This document shows, in pieces, positions 47,309 through 59,357 of a stretch of DNA of 64,000 bases. The position numbers and the translations under genes were made by a program. Origin of the DNA: Mycocentrospora acerina (Eukaryota; Ascomycota; Dothideomycetes; Pleosporales); assembly GCA_022701365.1 (NCBI GenBank), contig JAKUHH010000068.1:683189-747188 (forward strand), in the 5' to 3' direction. Position 1 is the first letter of the stretch. Each line of letters opens with the position of its first letter. Under the pieces are notes generated by a model. That model was not told where the DNA came from. It saw only the letters and a list, made by a program, of their open reading frames with translations, and ran no database searches.

Positions 47309-47479
47309 ATGAAGCTATTCATTACCGTCTCTCTTTCGTTCTTCGCCCTCGTCGCCAACGCTGCAGCTTTGCCTGCAGCCAATCCTGCAGCCAATCCTGC
47401 TTCTATCAGTAACGGAGCACTTGCTGGTGACCGTACCCTGGCGGTGGCAAGCCGCCCAAAAGGGTTTAAACAGCATTAA
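47309..47479 (+). CDS. Small secreted peptide, 56 residues
   Basis: Short reading frame of unknown function, recognised from its signal peptide and promoter. MKLFITVSLSFFALVANA is a textbook signal sequence with cleavage after A-N-A near residue 18. The mature peptide of about 38 residues has a repeated P-A-A-N segment (LPAANPAANPAS), then NGALAGDRTLAVASR and a basic end (RPKGFKQH). It lacks cysteines, unlike many effectors. Support comes from the strong TATA box, a G-free repeat leader and codon use with many GCC, CTC and GTC codons, unlike the AT-rich surroundings. A GTAAGT...TCTAAC...GCAG segment (47508-47552) fits an intron in the 3' untranslated region. It could be a secreted signal, surface or effector-like peptide. 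Confidence 0.65.
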   Translation: MKLFITVSLSFFALVANAAALPAANPAANPASISNGALAGDRTLAVASRPKGFKQH

Positions 47480-49298
47480 ATAGCTGTTGTCATGGTGGTG
47501 ATTAGATGTAAGTTTTATGTTCGTCTCCAGAAGTCAAATCTAACAATTGCAGTTATTCCATCAACACAGAGAAGGGGTCTCTTTCATACGATGCAGAATA
47601 GTTTTCAATAATACGCTGAATAAATCTGCATTAGACAAAGAAAACAGTAGATAGTTTTACAACGAAGAGAATTTTCAAGCCATTGAAGCCTTACTTTTGA
47701 ACTGTCAATGGAGTGATTTGGAATGTCCTCAGGCATGCTTGCACGATACCGTGAAAATTTCTACGATCAATCGATTGGAACTTATCTCCAGATAGGACAC
47801 GTTTGCAACACTACGTTTTTTCATTCTAGTTGTGCAAAACTTGTTGAAGGTGGTCAAGCTGCAGAATGAGTTGAGCGTGAAAGAAAAAATTGGCTCAGAC
47901 GATTATAGTAATCAATTTGTGGTCCAGGGAAGATTGATGCTGACTGATAGGATTAAAACAAACAGTAATTCTAATTTTCAGCTTCACAGTTCAACCGTGG
48001 AAGAGGGGAATTTGGGAACGATCTTGATACGTTGTTTACTTATGATGCATAGAAGATAAGCCGCACAATAGTTGCTCAAATGGAGTTAATCGTATTGGGC
48101 ATAATTGTTAGCCGAGAAACGTAGGTAAAGCTACTTATTTATCCTATATCAAATAGGAAATTTCTTTAGAGGTTACTTTGCTATGTTAAATCTACATTAG
48201 GAGATCTTGCAAGTTTATTATTAATATTTTGACACACAGAAGAAAAATTGGAGAAGAATATGCTGGGCGGTTTCAATTATGAATGTAGTGCCTAGATTTT
48301 AAAGCGATGTATTTAAGCGTGCTAAGGTATCAAAACTAACAGCTTTAGCCAGGCTGGAACTCTGATGCCAAAATTTTCTTGGAGAGTATTCAGATGCGAA
48401 AGTGTGAGAGCCATAAAATAATAGATCTCCAGCTGTTAAGGTGCAGATTCTTATCTTCGTGATGGCAAAATTGTACAGGTATGAAGCATTTTCTCTTTCT
48501 CGCGCGTCAGGCAATTTTCTTAATTGGTTCATTAATCCTATCCCTTTTTGCTTATTCAACTGTAAGCTGCTGTTTTTCCTCTCGGATAGCATGGAGTTTC
48601 TACATCGGTCTTCAAACTTACTAACTCTTTTCATATTTGTTGGAGAAAGGAGATAAAAGGTTATTATTCAAGTGACATTTTGGACGGAACACTCCTGTAT
48701 GTATTCTACATACAAAACAGCCTTAATATAAATGTAAAGAGCTTAGCAGGTAGAGTTACTCAGCTTGGTCATTACATAGCCTCATAATAGGTTAGATAAG
48801 CCAGCAGTAAAGTGGCAGAGTGAATCTAACTGCGGAGCAGCTTTGATCCGAGATAAAGTGCCAGGAGTCTGTTGCTCGTGAGCGTGGCTGCTCTGTGGCA
48901 ATATTCCTAAGCGTTAGATTTGACTTGCATTTTTAACTTCTTTGAATATTCAAACGACCTTATCTTGCAGGAGGAGTCACTTTCTGTCTTCTCTTTCAGA
49001 CCGGTTCCTAAAATGAGCCATAAATTGGAAGTAATCTGCAAAAAAGGCATAAGGAAGTTTAACTAATAAGTGAAGTTAATTTTAAATGCGGTGTTTAAAT
49101 TGGCTTTTGACGAATTTGGTACTGACAGAAATCAAGACTAATTTCAGATGCACTGTGCTATGTGTGTAACATTCTAACCTGTGACCTAGTTAAAACCTCA
49201 GAGCCTAAATCGATCAATAAAAATACGCACATATACTATCTCATTTTTTAAAATAGGCGATAATTCTGTTTGCGCATTACCTAGCAATTGAGAATCTG

Positions 49299-49414
49299 TC
49301 AGGAAGTGGTTCAGCTTGAGGACATGTACTATTCTATTTTAGGATCTATCAGATGATAGATCATAGTACCTTTTTGGCTTGAATGGCACAGTGGAATAGA
49401 GCCGCGTCCTGACA
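49299..49414 (+). repeat. Diverged dispersed repeat, copy A
   Basis: Aligns without gaps over 116 bases to 62822-62937, with 83 identities by hand count. The best conserved part reads GCACAGTGG followed by AATAGAGC, resembling a tRNA D-arm/A-box. Many of the differences are C/T or A/G changes. No full tRNA can be folded from it. Confidence 0.6.
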
Positions 49415-50852
49415 AAAACTGGGAAACGGAATGACTTATGGTGGGTAAGCTTAATAATTCACTGCATGGAAGAGACCTAACGAAGCAATTTTTCTAGTCA
49501 AAATTCCAGTTCCATTCATTACGAAAAATAACTAGGATTATCCAAAAATGGCAAGGCTGATATTTTGCGGATCGACTTCTCTTGTTACCAAAATAGCGGC
49601 ACTGAGCAAGAAGACATAGACATGTAAGTGATAATCTCAGAAAATTTCTAAGCTGATTAAGATGTTATTTAGGAAATTGTTTAGCAGTATCGTTGAGTGT
49701 TAGGTAAGCTTGAAAGAAAAGTAGGCTGATCTATGGCGCATATGCTGTTCATAAAAACTAAAAGTCTTTCTGAGCAGCTATCTAGAATTTGAAACTAAAA
49801 TCATGGCGTATGATCGACCAGAAACCTTCTCAAGGTTTTTGTAAGACTCCTGGCGAAAGAATGCCTAAACGAAGTAAAAGATTACTATTAAATATGACCT
49901 TACGAAAAGTAATGTGGTTATAAGTTTAGTAGGAGACCTTAATAATTAATCGCCCTCGCAGCTGCGAAGCTAACATACCCCTACTTCGACCTTTTTCTTC
50001 ATCAAAGTGTATTAAGGCATGCATCTTATTCCCTATATAAGGCTTGGTACTATACTACTTTCTCGAATATATGACTGACTGCCATCATATTGTGAAAGAG
50101 CCACAGTTCTAGCTTAAATAAAGTATCAACAAGCGAACTACTACGTCGATCACAACCGAAACTTGAACAATGGAACTCAAACAAACATTACCCAAGAGAA
50201 CAAACAATACGTAGCATACATTTACAAATAAATATTACTTAGTTAAAGTGGAGATTGTCTGATAAATGAACGCCAAAGATTATAGCAGACCTTTGGGACG
50301 AGTAATACAGTGCACTGAAATTACGATAGCTGCTAGGAGACCGCTTGTATCCCTACGACACTTGAAAGAACTGAAGGTCAAGGTCACGTGGAAGTTTGCC
50401 AAATTGGCACCTGTCGAGATGAATTCAATATCACACACTACTTTTGCAACTGTATTTTTAATCATAATTCTCTTGATGACGGAAAATACCTTATGGAGCG
50501 CATCATCTTCATGCTGAAAACCGTTCTGATTGACTTCAGTAACGTGTGTTAGGGTGGTGGTCTAAATCATATATTTATGGGCGATAACTATCAAAATGTT
50601 ATAGATTATCCGAAGAGTTTTATAGACGACGTTATGCACAAGCTAGGCCAAAACATTTTCCATTCTTCATCTGTACTTGATTCAATTTCGTAATCAATAC
50701 TATTGATCGAATCCAGAGTTGATATTTTGTTAACATCGCTGAAAAATGGCGGATGCGTCAGGTTCTGATTGAGACGCAATGGATTTTACGTCAAATCACA
50801 TTTCTAATGGCATTCACAGGTATTATTATGGGTAGGCTAGAGGCCGGGAAGG

Positions 50853-50860
50853 TATAAAAG
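50853..50860 (+). promoter_or_regulatory. Orphan TATA element
   Basis: TATAAAAG without an open frame downstream. About 70 bases later an AGTAG/GTAAGT donor-like site and a downstream TTTTGGCAG acceptor-like site suggest a spliced non-coding or decayed transcript. Weak evidence. Confidence 0.3.
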
Positions 50861-51486
50861 AACAACCCCAAGTTTGGAACCGACCCGCAGCCTTAGAATA
50901 TACGCAACTTTGTTCAGTAACTTAATAAAGTAGGTAAGTCTACAGTATTTCAGATATTTCAAATTACTCATTTTATCTAGCTGCAATATCTTTTGGCAGA
51001 AGATTGTGGGAAAAGACTGGTAAGGCGTGGGACAAGAAGACGGTTTTAAGAAAGGACTACATCTATAGAAACTATAAGGAACATCCTTAGTTTAAAAATT
51101 AAGCCATTGAATAGAATTATGAATTGTTCTAGTTAAATGTAGAGTGAAAGAGTTTTAGAAAAAGTCAAAACAAATACTGTAGAAGTCTCACAAGCCGAGG
51201 ATAGTTGATTGCAATTGGATAATATAAGAGAGAACAATTACGAGGAGCACATTGCTTTATGATAGGTGCAATACTCGGAGACTATATAGTAGCTGGATGC
51301 TTATATGCTCATCCATATGAATAGTATACCCGTGTTGGCTGGCAGTAAAACACACAATAGACAATTATCTCCTTAGAGTTCTACAACTTGACACGCTTTT
51401 CATAAAATCAATCTTGGTTTCAGATGTAATTAACCAATCAAGCTATTACGAAGATATTGAGTTGTTTCTTAATGGCGTTCATAATG

Positions 51487-53231
51487 TCATGCTTCGATTT
51501 GCCGAACGGCATGAGCTTTAATCCAAAGTTCTGGTTTATCCCAAAGGATGTAAACTTTCTGGTCTGACCAGGATTCGCTTTCTGGACACAACTCCAAGTC
51601 AAAATGCCACAATACAGTCGCTAAGATGATGCGGATTTCGTGATAAGCAAGGCTAGAATTTCAAGTCAGCCTTTATTATCAAAACTATCTGACTTGTACA
51701 TACTTTTTACCTATACAGTTGCGTGGGCCAAAAGAAAATGGCTGCATCACATGTTTTCTGTCGTTCTCATACTCGGGATCTGACAGCCATCGTTCAGGTA
51801 CAAATGAGTCAGGATTCTTGAAGTTTGTAGCAGAGCGATACGCAGATAATTGAGACACGTAGACCCGCGTCTGCATGGGGAATCTTTAGCATAGTACAAT
51901 CAACTTAACAGTTTAGTGATTGTTACCTTTTCAGGAACCCATTGACCACATATGGCGTTGCCTCCTTTGGCGACTGTTCTAGGAAGCCCAACAGGCACTG
52001 GTGGATAGCAACGAAAACCCTCTTCGAAACAAGCGTTCAAGTATGGTAATCGTGCCAGCATTTCGAGAGATAGTTCTCCCCGTGAAAGACCGCGTACTTC
52101 GTCTACTACTTTTTGCAACTTCTCAGGGTTTTTGAGTAAGAGAAAAGTCAGACCACTTAGCGTGGTAGCAGTAGTTTCTGTGCCTGCTACCATGAAAAGT
52201 GATGCATTTGCATGCATCTGACCGATGGTTAGCTGATCTTTACCTCCTTTTTCTAAAACCAGCTTCCAAATATCAGGTTTGCCAATGTCGGTTCCCTTTT
52301 GCAAGCGGCGATCTACGCGTTGAACTGAGTGATCAAAATGAAACTTTTTAAGGTTACGTATAGCCTTGGGTTGAACTGCTTTGAATACACTTCCAAGCCA
52401 GGAGTACTCTAACGTTAAGCGATTGATGGAAGTGAACCTAATGGCTCCAAACACAGCCTTGACCCATGGAGTATACTCAGATGTGTCTAGCATACCAAGA
52501 GGCTCACCAAAGGTCAGGTCACCCATGATGTCGAAGGTTGTACAGTTGTACATTTTCGCGATATCTAGATGGACACTTGGATTGGCGTTGATAGCCCGCG
52601 TGAAATTATCGATCAGCTTGTTAACATATCCTTGGATTAGCGGCTCCTGGAGCTTCAATGCTTTGTCGCTAAAACCATGACTAAAAGTTTTGCGAAGCAA
52701 ACCATGCTCATATGTGTCTGGTGTAGAGAGTACTGTGAAAATACCATTACTTTCCTTCGCAAAGCTGCGTGGGTCTTTCGAATTCTCTAATCGTCCTCCA
52801 GTCCGGTGACCAGCAATGTCCTTCCAGGCTTGGGGGTTGATATAGCTGAGCCTATCCGGGCCAAGTCGAACGACTTCTCCGTACTTCTCGTGCAACCGTT
52901 TTGTCCAGTTGACTTCTTCGCCTTTGAGGCAGACGTAGCTGTAAACGAGACCTGTTGCAGCGACATGCTTGGGCCCAGGATCTAAACACCTAAGTAAGCT
53001 GGAATAATTGACTAATTGTTTGTTAAACCTACATTTTCTTAATTGATGAAAATAAACATTGTATATAGCAATGGTAATAAACTTGCAGATCCACTGTTTT
53101 GTCAGCAATCGTACAAATAACTGTCAAGCATTTATGAAACTCACAAGGGCAGCTACACCACCAACGTAAAACGAAATTTTTCCGAGTCCTGGAAGATTTG
53201 AGAGAGCTTCAAGGCGTAAGTCGCTCTCCAT
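51487..53231 (-). CDS. Cytochrome P450, isotrichodermin C-15 hydroxylase-like
   Basis: Complete haem monooxygenase, 511 residues, substrate unknown. Five exons: 53145-53231, 53033-53093, 51927-52981, 51704-51870 and 51487-51652. The four introns are 51, 51, 56 and 51 nt and all phases agree. Splicing restores LRKYPGPKHVAATG near the N-terminus, WVPEKTRVYVSQLSAYRS, and FSFGPRNCIGKNLAYHEI with haem cysteine 453. Other motifs are the N-terminal anchor (FYVGGVAALWICKFITIAIY), I-helix AGTETTAT, K-helix EEGFR and PERW. AWKDIAGHRTGGRLENSKDP and SFSDK-like HGFSDKALKLQEPLIQGYV place it near CYP65-type oxygenases. It is the outer gene of the 51-64 kb group, on the same strand as the regulator at 54659. 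An annotation using only long frames would lose both ends. Confidence 0.92.
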
Positions 53232-54658
53232 TCTAAAAGGCGTGTGAAATTGCTTTGCGAAACTGATATAAATTTGGATCTTCAATATCAAGACTCAGTG
53301 AATTCGTCTGCCTTTGTAAGATGTTAAAGAGGTCGCCTTTCAAGCCTTTAAATGTGAATTTTTAAAAAGAGAAGACGTGGCTACCAAAGGATTCGATTTT
53401 GTGGATAATATTTTTAGTGCTTCCAACATATTCACAGGGATCGCAATATGTTTTGAACCGGCTTTCGGTACTTCCTCACATCCGGATTGTAAGAGTAGAC
53501 CTCAATGTGGATATTCAAGAACAGAGTAGCCAACGATAAGTCTTGAAGATGTACAGATGTACTATACTCTGCGTTGACTCGCTGCATGGTGCTCCTTCGA
53601 GCAACACGATGTCATGGACGCGACATGAAGGATCTTCTAATAAAGTGACTCGTTATTGCACAAATACGCATCCTATACCTGTTTGCGAACGGTGTTAATT
53701 TAAGTACTACGTGAATGTTAATAGTGCTCAATTTTACTGCTGGGATACATTTTGATCAGCAGTAATCTTGTCGATAACGTCAAGTCATTGGTGTCGGAGT
53801 GGAGACGGCTACGGCCGTAGCTTAACCAAACGGTTAATTGCCGTTGATCCGTCTTGGCGGCATTACCGACACAAGCATGAAAAGATCCCAAATATTTGAA
53901 ATGTGCAATCATTTGAAATGTGCAATCATTTGAAATGTGCAAATTTAAAATACCACTAGTGTTTTGAGTGATTGTAACATCACTTCTAATCATTTATCCA
54001 GAAACAGGTCAAACGCCCGATCGTTTCCAAGTCGTGGGAGTTTTTGTGGATATCAATACACTTCAACCAATTTTCGCAGTAAAGTCTTAATAGAATCTTG
54101 ACGCTTGCACTTGAAAACATCTCTGAACTCAAATAAATTTGGTTCATTCTGTGAGCTTTTCTTCTTTGCTTAAACAAGTTCGGTCAGATAACTCAGAGAT
54201 CCGTGTACACTCGCATTGAGGGGATTTTGAAGCAGAAACCTGCAATTCAATCTTAACACCTCACAGCTGGCCGACTATTGAACACCTTGGATTGCTTTTC
54301 TTTGAACTAAAAGACCCACCCTGTTCATCCGAATACTACTACGCAAAGACCTAGTAAAATTCGTGTTGTGAGAAAGTGATTGGAGAAGGAACTCAGTGTA
54401 CACTTAGTTAAGTATGGATCCGACATTAAGTGCTTACAGGTTGATGTACATGACACAATTCCACTGTTAATCGATAATTTGATGAAACTTCTTGATTGAA
54501 AACCTGTAGGATTAATTTGAGAAAGATGAAGAACACTCTAGATCCGCTGTAAAAATATTCCAATCCTTAGAATTGTTGGGGATATGAAAAGAATTGTGTT
54601 CGAATTTCCACAACAAATCAGTCCTGATAAGCGGGAAATTAGTTGCCTATTTACGATA
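53232..54658. other. Intergenic region between P450 and regulator genes
   Basis: 1.4 kb, AT-rich, between two minus-strand genes. It should hold the P450 promoter. It carries a 17-bp tandem repeat (53894-53942). Short frames here have no features. Confidence 0.45.
53894..53942 (+). repeat. 17-bp tandem repeat, about three copies
   Basis: ATTTGAAATGTGCAATC occurs twice in full and once in part (15 bases) head to tail, about 660 bases upstream of the P450 start. It could be a regulatory repeat or slippage. Confidence 0.8.
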
Positions 54659-56927
54659 CTAACATAAAATCTTCGTTCCCTTAAGCTCTGCAATAAGAAT
54701 CCTTGCTCTGCCCATATCGTTATCCTCAAATGTGAAAGTTGAAACAGACTTCAGAGAAGAGTTAATTGAATCCTCTTTCACTATATTTTTGAAACAAAGA
54801 TACGTCAGAAGCCAGTATTCAGGTGCATGCTTGATAAATCCAATGCTCTGCCATGCATTCGAAACTCGACTCCCCTTCCTTGCAAGATTTGTGAGTTCTG
54901 CATCTCGGCTAGAGGAGGGCCATAATTCTTTCCACTGTCTTAGTGCGATAGCTATACGATTCGACTCTATTGTGTTAAGTGATTGAATTCTTGAAGTCTG
55001 GATAGAATGAACCTGACGATAGAGTGCATGAATGATAGTGAACATATTGAGCACACTGAGTTGTGAGAATACTAGTCGAGTGGTGGCTAATGCCATAATC
55101 GTGGGATTGGATAAGGCTTCGACTGCTGTAATTATGGTAAAATTATTAATCATTACGCCGCTTCTGTCTCGCCAGGTTTTAAGTTCGATGAAACATTCTT
55201 CCTTTGATAATGCCAGAAAGCATGACTCTGGCGAAGGGAGTTCCATGATCAATTCGGCGAAGGTCATTCGAGGCGTAGTACTGAAGAATAAGGCGTTGCC
55301 TGCATCAATGTTGCAGATGTATGAGCATATGCTTCGAGTCGATGTCAGCGGTGATTGAGAATCGAATTATTGCCCTACAAACCGAATAAATGACTCCCGG
55401 AAGATGTATTCTTCCCAATCGAAAGCCCCTAGAGTGGATGTATCGACTGTTTGGAGTGATGCTTCTGCTAACCCAATATCTCTAGCAAGCTAAGATATAG
55501 TTAGTAAGTATTGTATAAGAGCAAAGGCTTACTAACGTAAACGAGATCGTTGAATCGTTTCCGCAAGATGCGCTGCTTGCTTTGTTTGCAACCTTCCCAT
55601 ATTTGATAAAGACATACGCAATATGCAGCCTGAAGAACGTCCATATGGAATTTACGAAGATGCGTGCTGTCAGATGTTTTCCATTCGTCAGATACTTCTT
55701 GTTCAATGAATTGTACATCTTTGAATACCATCTCTTCAACTAGGTTCAACCAAACCTGAGCTGTGGCATATACTCGGCTATCCGGAGACAAACATGCACC
55801 CACAAGAGCCATCGCAGCGACCAGTCCGATAGATCTTTTCGTCGCGTCAAATGTAGGTCGGTGTATTGTAGGCCAATTTGGGTACCAACAAGACCAGAAC
55901 AGAGCCAGCTGCTTCTGCAATGCATTGGGATGGAAGAATTCATAACAAAGTGCTTCGAGTGAAGTGGACCAGATCATATCTACTGAACTTCCTCGACACT
56001 GTATGATTGCTATCTCGCGGATCCGAGAGACTATATTGTGAGTTACAGGTAGTAATGCAAGAACACTGGCATCGTGTGTATCCGAGTCATCGTATAAACT
56101 TAACGCCTCTCGAGTCATGTCTACCCAATATGTCGCCGTTTCCTGATCGCGACTATCCACAGACAGAAGATGAATAGGCGGTTCTAATCTGACTGATTCT
56201 ACGGTCATGGAAAGCCTCTGCTCTTTCGAGCCGCACTCGAAGGATTTAACAAACCCTGTGGCGTTGGCAAAATTCTCCAGAAATGGAAACTGCATGAGTA
56301 GAGGAATATCGACTTGTGTAGGACGATAAACAAAAGATGTTGCTAGTAAATGTTCGTCAAGCATTGTCCAAGATGTGTTCCAGTAATCGAGACTCATTAC
56401 AGGTTCGAAAATATCCGATGAGGTATCAGCGATGATCGATGAGGTACCATCATGAGTAATGCCAGCGAAAATGTTATGTTCAATGTCATCCGCCGTCTCG
56501 GAGACTGATCTATAACCAACCAAGTCGAGGGTAGTGTTGATCTCGCATCTCGAGGTAGGGTGCTGTTCCTGCTTGTGGCTCTGTGCTGCACGATTGGGCT
56601 GTAGCCGGTTGTATGTGCAATCAATATTTCCGGAAGCGCATGATTTACAAGGGACAGTCGAATTGCAGGCTCGCTTCAACTGACTACACCGGTCACAAGC
56701 ACGAAGTTTGCGCCCTCTGGACATCATCTTCAGCGTCGGCACTTCTGAAGCACGATCCTTACGGATTTTACAGGTATTCCAGTGGCGTTTTAGGGCATCG
56801 CTAAATTTCAAAGTCAATACGAGTATTCGGATGACCTCGGCATACAGTGTGCACAACGAAAAGCGTACCTTCTCGTGAATCCACGGCTACAAAACTTGCA
56901 AGTGTAAAGTTCTTCCGCACTCTTCAT
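54659..56927 (-). CDS. Transcription factor with C2HC finger plus Zn2Cys6 cluster and fungal_trans domain
   Basis: Nuclear DNA-binding regulator, 700 residues, probably local to this cluster. Exons: 56869-56927, 55537-56800, 55383-55489 and 54659-55331. The introns are 68, 47 and 51 nt, all in phase. The first intron splits a classical finger: splicing gives YTCKFCSRGFTRSDALKRHW, with Cys10, Cys13, His26 and Cys30 as ligands (C-x2-C-x12-H-x3-C). A fungal binuclear cluster follows, ACDRCSQLKRACNSTVPC and on (Cys55, 58, 65, 71, 74, 81). The middle-homology region includes FWSCWYPNWPTIHRPTF and AYCVCLYQIWEGCKQSKQRI. The third junction restores ESFIRICSYICNIDAGNALF, then TTPRMTFAELIMELPSPE, typical of fungal_trans TFs. 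It shares a divergent promoter with the oxidase gene. The third exon is easily missed. Confidence 0.88.
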
Positions 56928-57576
56928 ATCGATGTTGCATGATCTTCAAGGCCTGGGCCGGATAGAATGAGGATGTTGGTGCTACTATGTGCAGAAGTGG
57001 TCATTTGGACAATTTTAGAGACCAACGCGTTCATGCGGGGTTTCCACGCGCTAGCGACGGGTATTAACTTCGGAGGCACTTTTGAACATCACACGGACAT
57101 GAGCGACACTAGAAACTACTAATTCTTACAGTATTTAGAAGCTCGAGTTCATGGAAATGGCTGCAAGAAGTATCTAACCGCAGAAGGAAATAAGACCTGA
57201 AGAACATGGTGCAAGTGTGAAACACCAATGTGCCGGCAACTTCTTGCTACTGGTATTTTTTCGCTCTCGAGTGAAACCTTTGCACGATCAATGGATTATA
57301 ATTATAAAAAGTTAAGATGTGATGTATCCGGAATTTACGTCAGGACGTGCGTAAAATCATAGCCCTAGGATGATCTTGCTCTTATTCTGAGAGGTCGGAA
57401 TTTGTCCACAGTTCACTCTCGACCGGGAAATGTCCACATCTCTCTAGTAAGAAGGATGTTTAGTAACCCCGCACGCCGAGTCAATGTGATATGCACCCCA
57501 GATTATGCGATGTATATAATAGAGAATCCCTGAAGAGATCAATTCCAGCAAAAAGACCTTCTTCAAATTAAGCACA
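56928..57576. promoter_or_regulatory. Divergent promoter, regulator (-) / vanillyl-alcohol oxidase (+)
   Basis: 649 bases shared by the two outward-facing genes. A TATATAAT element at 57513-57520 lies 57 bases before the oxidase start. CGG/CCG half-sites suited to Zn2Cys6 factors occur (GGCCGG near 56953, CCGGAA near 57328, CGG near 57397), but none was shown to pair. The shared region would allow the factor to control the oxidase and itself. Confidence 0.5.
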
Positions 57577-59357
57577 ATGGTTACATCAATCGAGCCCCTG
57601 GTTCTTCCCCCCAACGTTAGCAGAGATGCTTTTGAAAAGTTTATATCGACCTGCCGCAAAGCTATTGGCGATGATATCAACGTTATATCTTCAGCAACAC
57701 AGATCGACGATGGAGATTATATGAAGCCAAACTACACTCATGATCCACACCACATACTAAAGCAAGATTTCTTTTTAGCTTCCGCAGTCATCGCGCCACG
57801 AAACGTCGCTGGCGTTCAGGCAATTGTCAGAGCAGCAAATTTATACAAGGTACCGCTATGGCCAATCAGCATCGGACGGAACTCAGGATATGGAGGCGCC
57901 GCTCCACGTGTTTCTGGTAGTGTCGTCATTAATATGGGCAAGCACATGAACAAGATTTTGGAAGTCAATGTTGAAGGGGCATACTGCTTGGTCGAGCCAG
58001 GTGAGCCTTGAATTCTCGAATTCATGCTGAAGAGGAAGAACTTACTAACCGAATGATAGGCGTGACTTACTATCAGCTACATGAGTATCTAATCAAACAT
58101 AACTTGAGAAACAAACTATGGCTTGATGTACCAGATTTGGGCGGAGGATCTGTGCTAGGAAACGCTCTGGAACGAGGGGTCGGGTACACACCTTATGGAG
58201 GTAAGAAACTAGTATTAATATTGAACCACTGCTAATTATATACTTAAGATCATTTCATGATGCATAGCGGCATGGAAATCGTGCTTCCAAGTGGCGAGCT
58301 GATGAGGACCGGCATGGGTGCGCTCCCACACCCACAGCAGAAGCATGGCGAACGACCTGAAAATCAACCTTGGAGCGAGACTTCACAACTCTTCAATTAC
58401 GGATTTGGTCCCTATATCGACGGACTATTTACGCAGTCCAATCTTGGTATTACTACGAAGATGGGGATGTGGTTAATGCCTAACCCTGGCGGCTATCAAT
58501 CGTATCTGATCACCATTCCTCGAGAAGAGGATCTGAAGCAAGCCGTCGATATCATCCGTCCTCTACGTCTTGGTATGATCCTGCAAAATGTACCAACTCT
58601 AAGACACATTTTACTGGATGCGGCAGTGATGGGTCGTAAGTTGGACTACACGACCGACATACATAAGCCACTCAACGACGCCGAACTTGATGTGATAGCA
58701 GAGAAGCTCAATCTTGGACGTTGGAACTTCTATGGCGCGTTGTATGGCCCCGAACCGATTCGCAACGCGATGTGGAACGTAGTCAAAGAAGCTTTTTCAG
58801 CCATACCAGGCGCGAAGTTCTACTTCCCCGAAGACCGCAAAGAAAAAGACTCTGTGCTGCACATGCGACACAAGACAATGCAAGGAATACCCACCTTTGA
58901 CGAACTACGCTGGGTGGACTGGCTACCTAACGGATCACATCTTTTTTTCTCACCTATCGCCAAGGTCAATGGTGAGGATGCAACGAAGCAATTCGCGGTC
59001 ACCAAAGCGCGTTGTAAAGAAGCCGGTTTAGACTTTATCGGCACATTTACAGTTGGCATGCGCGAAATGCACCATATCGTTTGCATTGTATTCGACCGCA
59101 AGAACGAACAGCAGAAAAAGAAGGCGCACTGGCTAATAAAAACGCTGATTGATGATTGCGCAAAGCAAGGGTGGGGCGAATATCGCACGCATCTTGCCGC
59201 TATGGACCAAATTATGAATACGTACTCGTTTAACAACAACATCTTCCGGAAATTCAACGAACAGATTAAGAATGCCATTGATCCGAATGGGATTAGGGCA
59301 CCTGGAAAGTCAGGTGTATGGCCAAAGCAATATAATAGAGAAGCATGGAAATTATAG
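57577..59357 (+). CDS. vaoA: Vanillyl-alcohol oxidase
   Basis: FAD oxidase of para-substituted phenols (vanillyl alcohol, 4-(methoxymethyl)phenol, eugenol-like alkylphenols), producing H2O2. Exons 57577-58000, 58060-58200 and 58249-59357 encode 557 residues, against 560 in the Penicillium simplicissimum enzyme. With a constant offset of three residues, all the active-site residues I recall are present: His58 (His61), Tyr105 in RNSGYGG (Tyr108), the catalytic Asp167 in VPDLGGGS (Asp170), His419 in NGSHLFF (FAD-linking His422), Tyr500 and Arg501 in GEYR (Tyr503, Arg504). Other matches are YTPYGDHFMMHSGME, GRWNFYGALYGPEPIR and FTVGMREMHHIVCIVF. The C-terminus is WKL, a PTS1-like ending reported for the Penicillium protein, so a peroxisomal pool is possible. 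Residue equivalences are from memory. Confidence 0.95.

Larger units (their letters stand above)
47480..51486. other. Largest gene-free region (4 kb), AT-rich
   Basis: No supported coding sequence across 4 kb. It contains one member of a diverged repeat pair (49299-49414), an orphan TATATAAG element near 50032 and an orphan TATAAAAG at 50853 followed by intron-like sequence without a reading frame. Frames at 47832-48059, 48299-48634 and 50266-50517 show no domain, signal peptide or splice support. Confidence 0.45.

Noticed and set aside
48800..48860. tRNA-like sequence with TGGCAGAGTG and TTTGATCCGAG
   Set aside because: The A-box- and B-box-like parts are only about 30 bases apart, too close for an anticodon arm, and no acceptor stem pairs. 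No true tRNA gene was found in the window.
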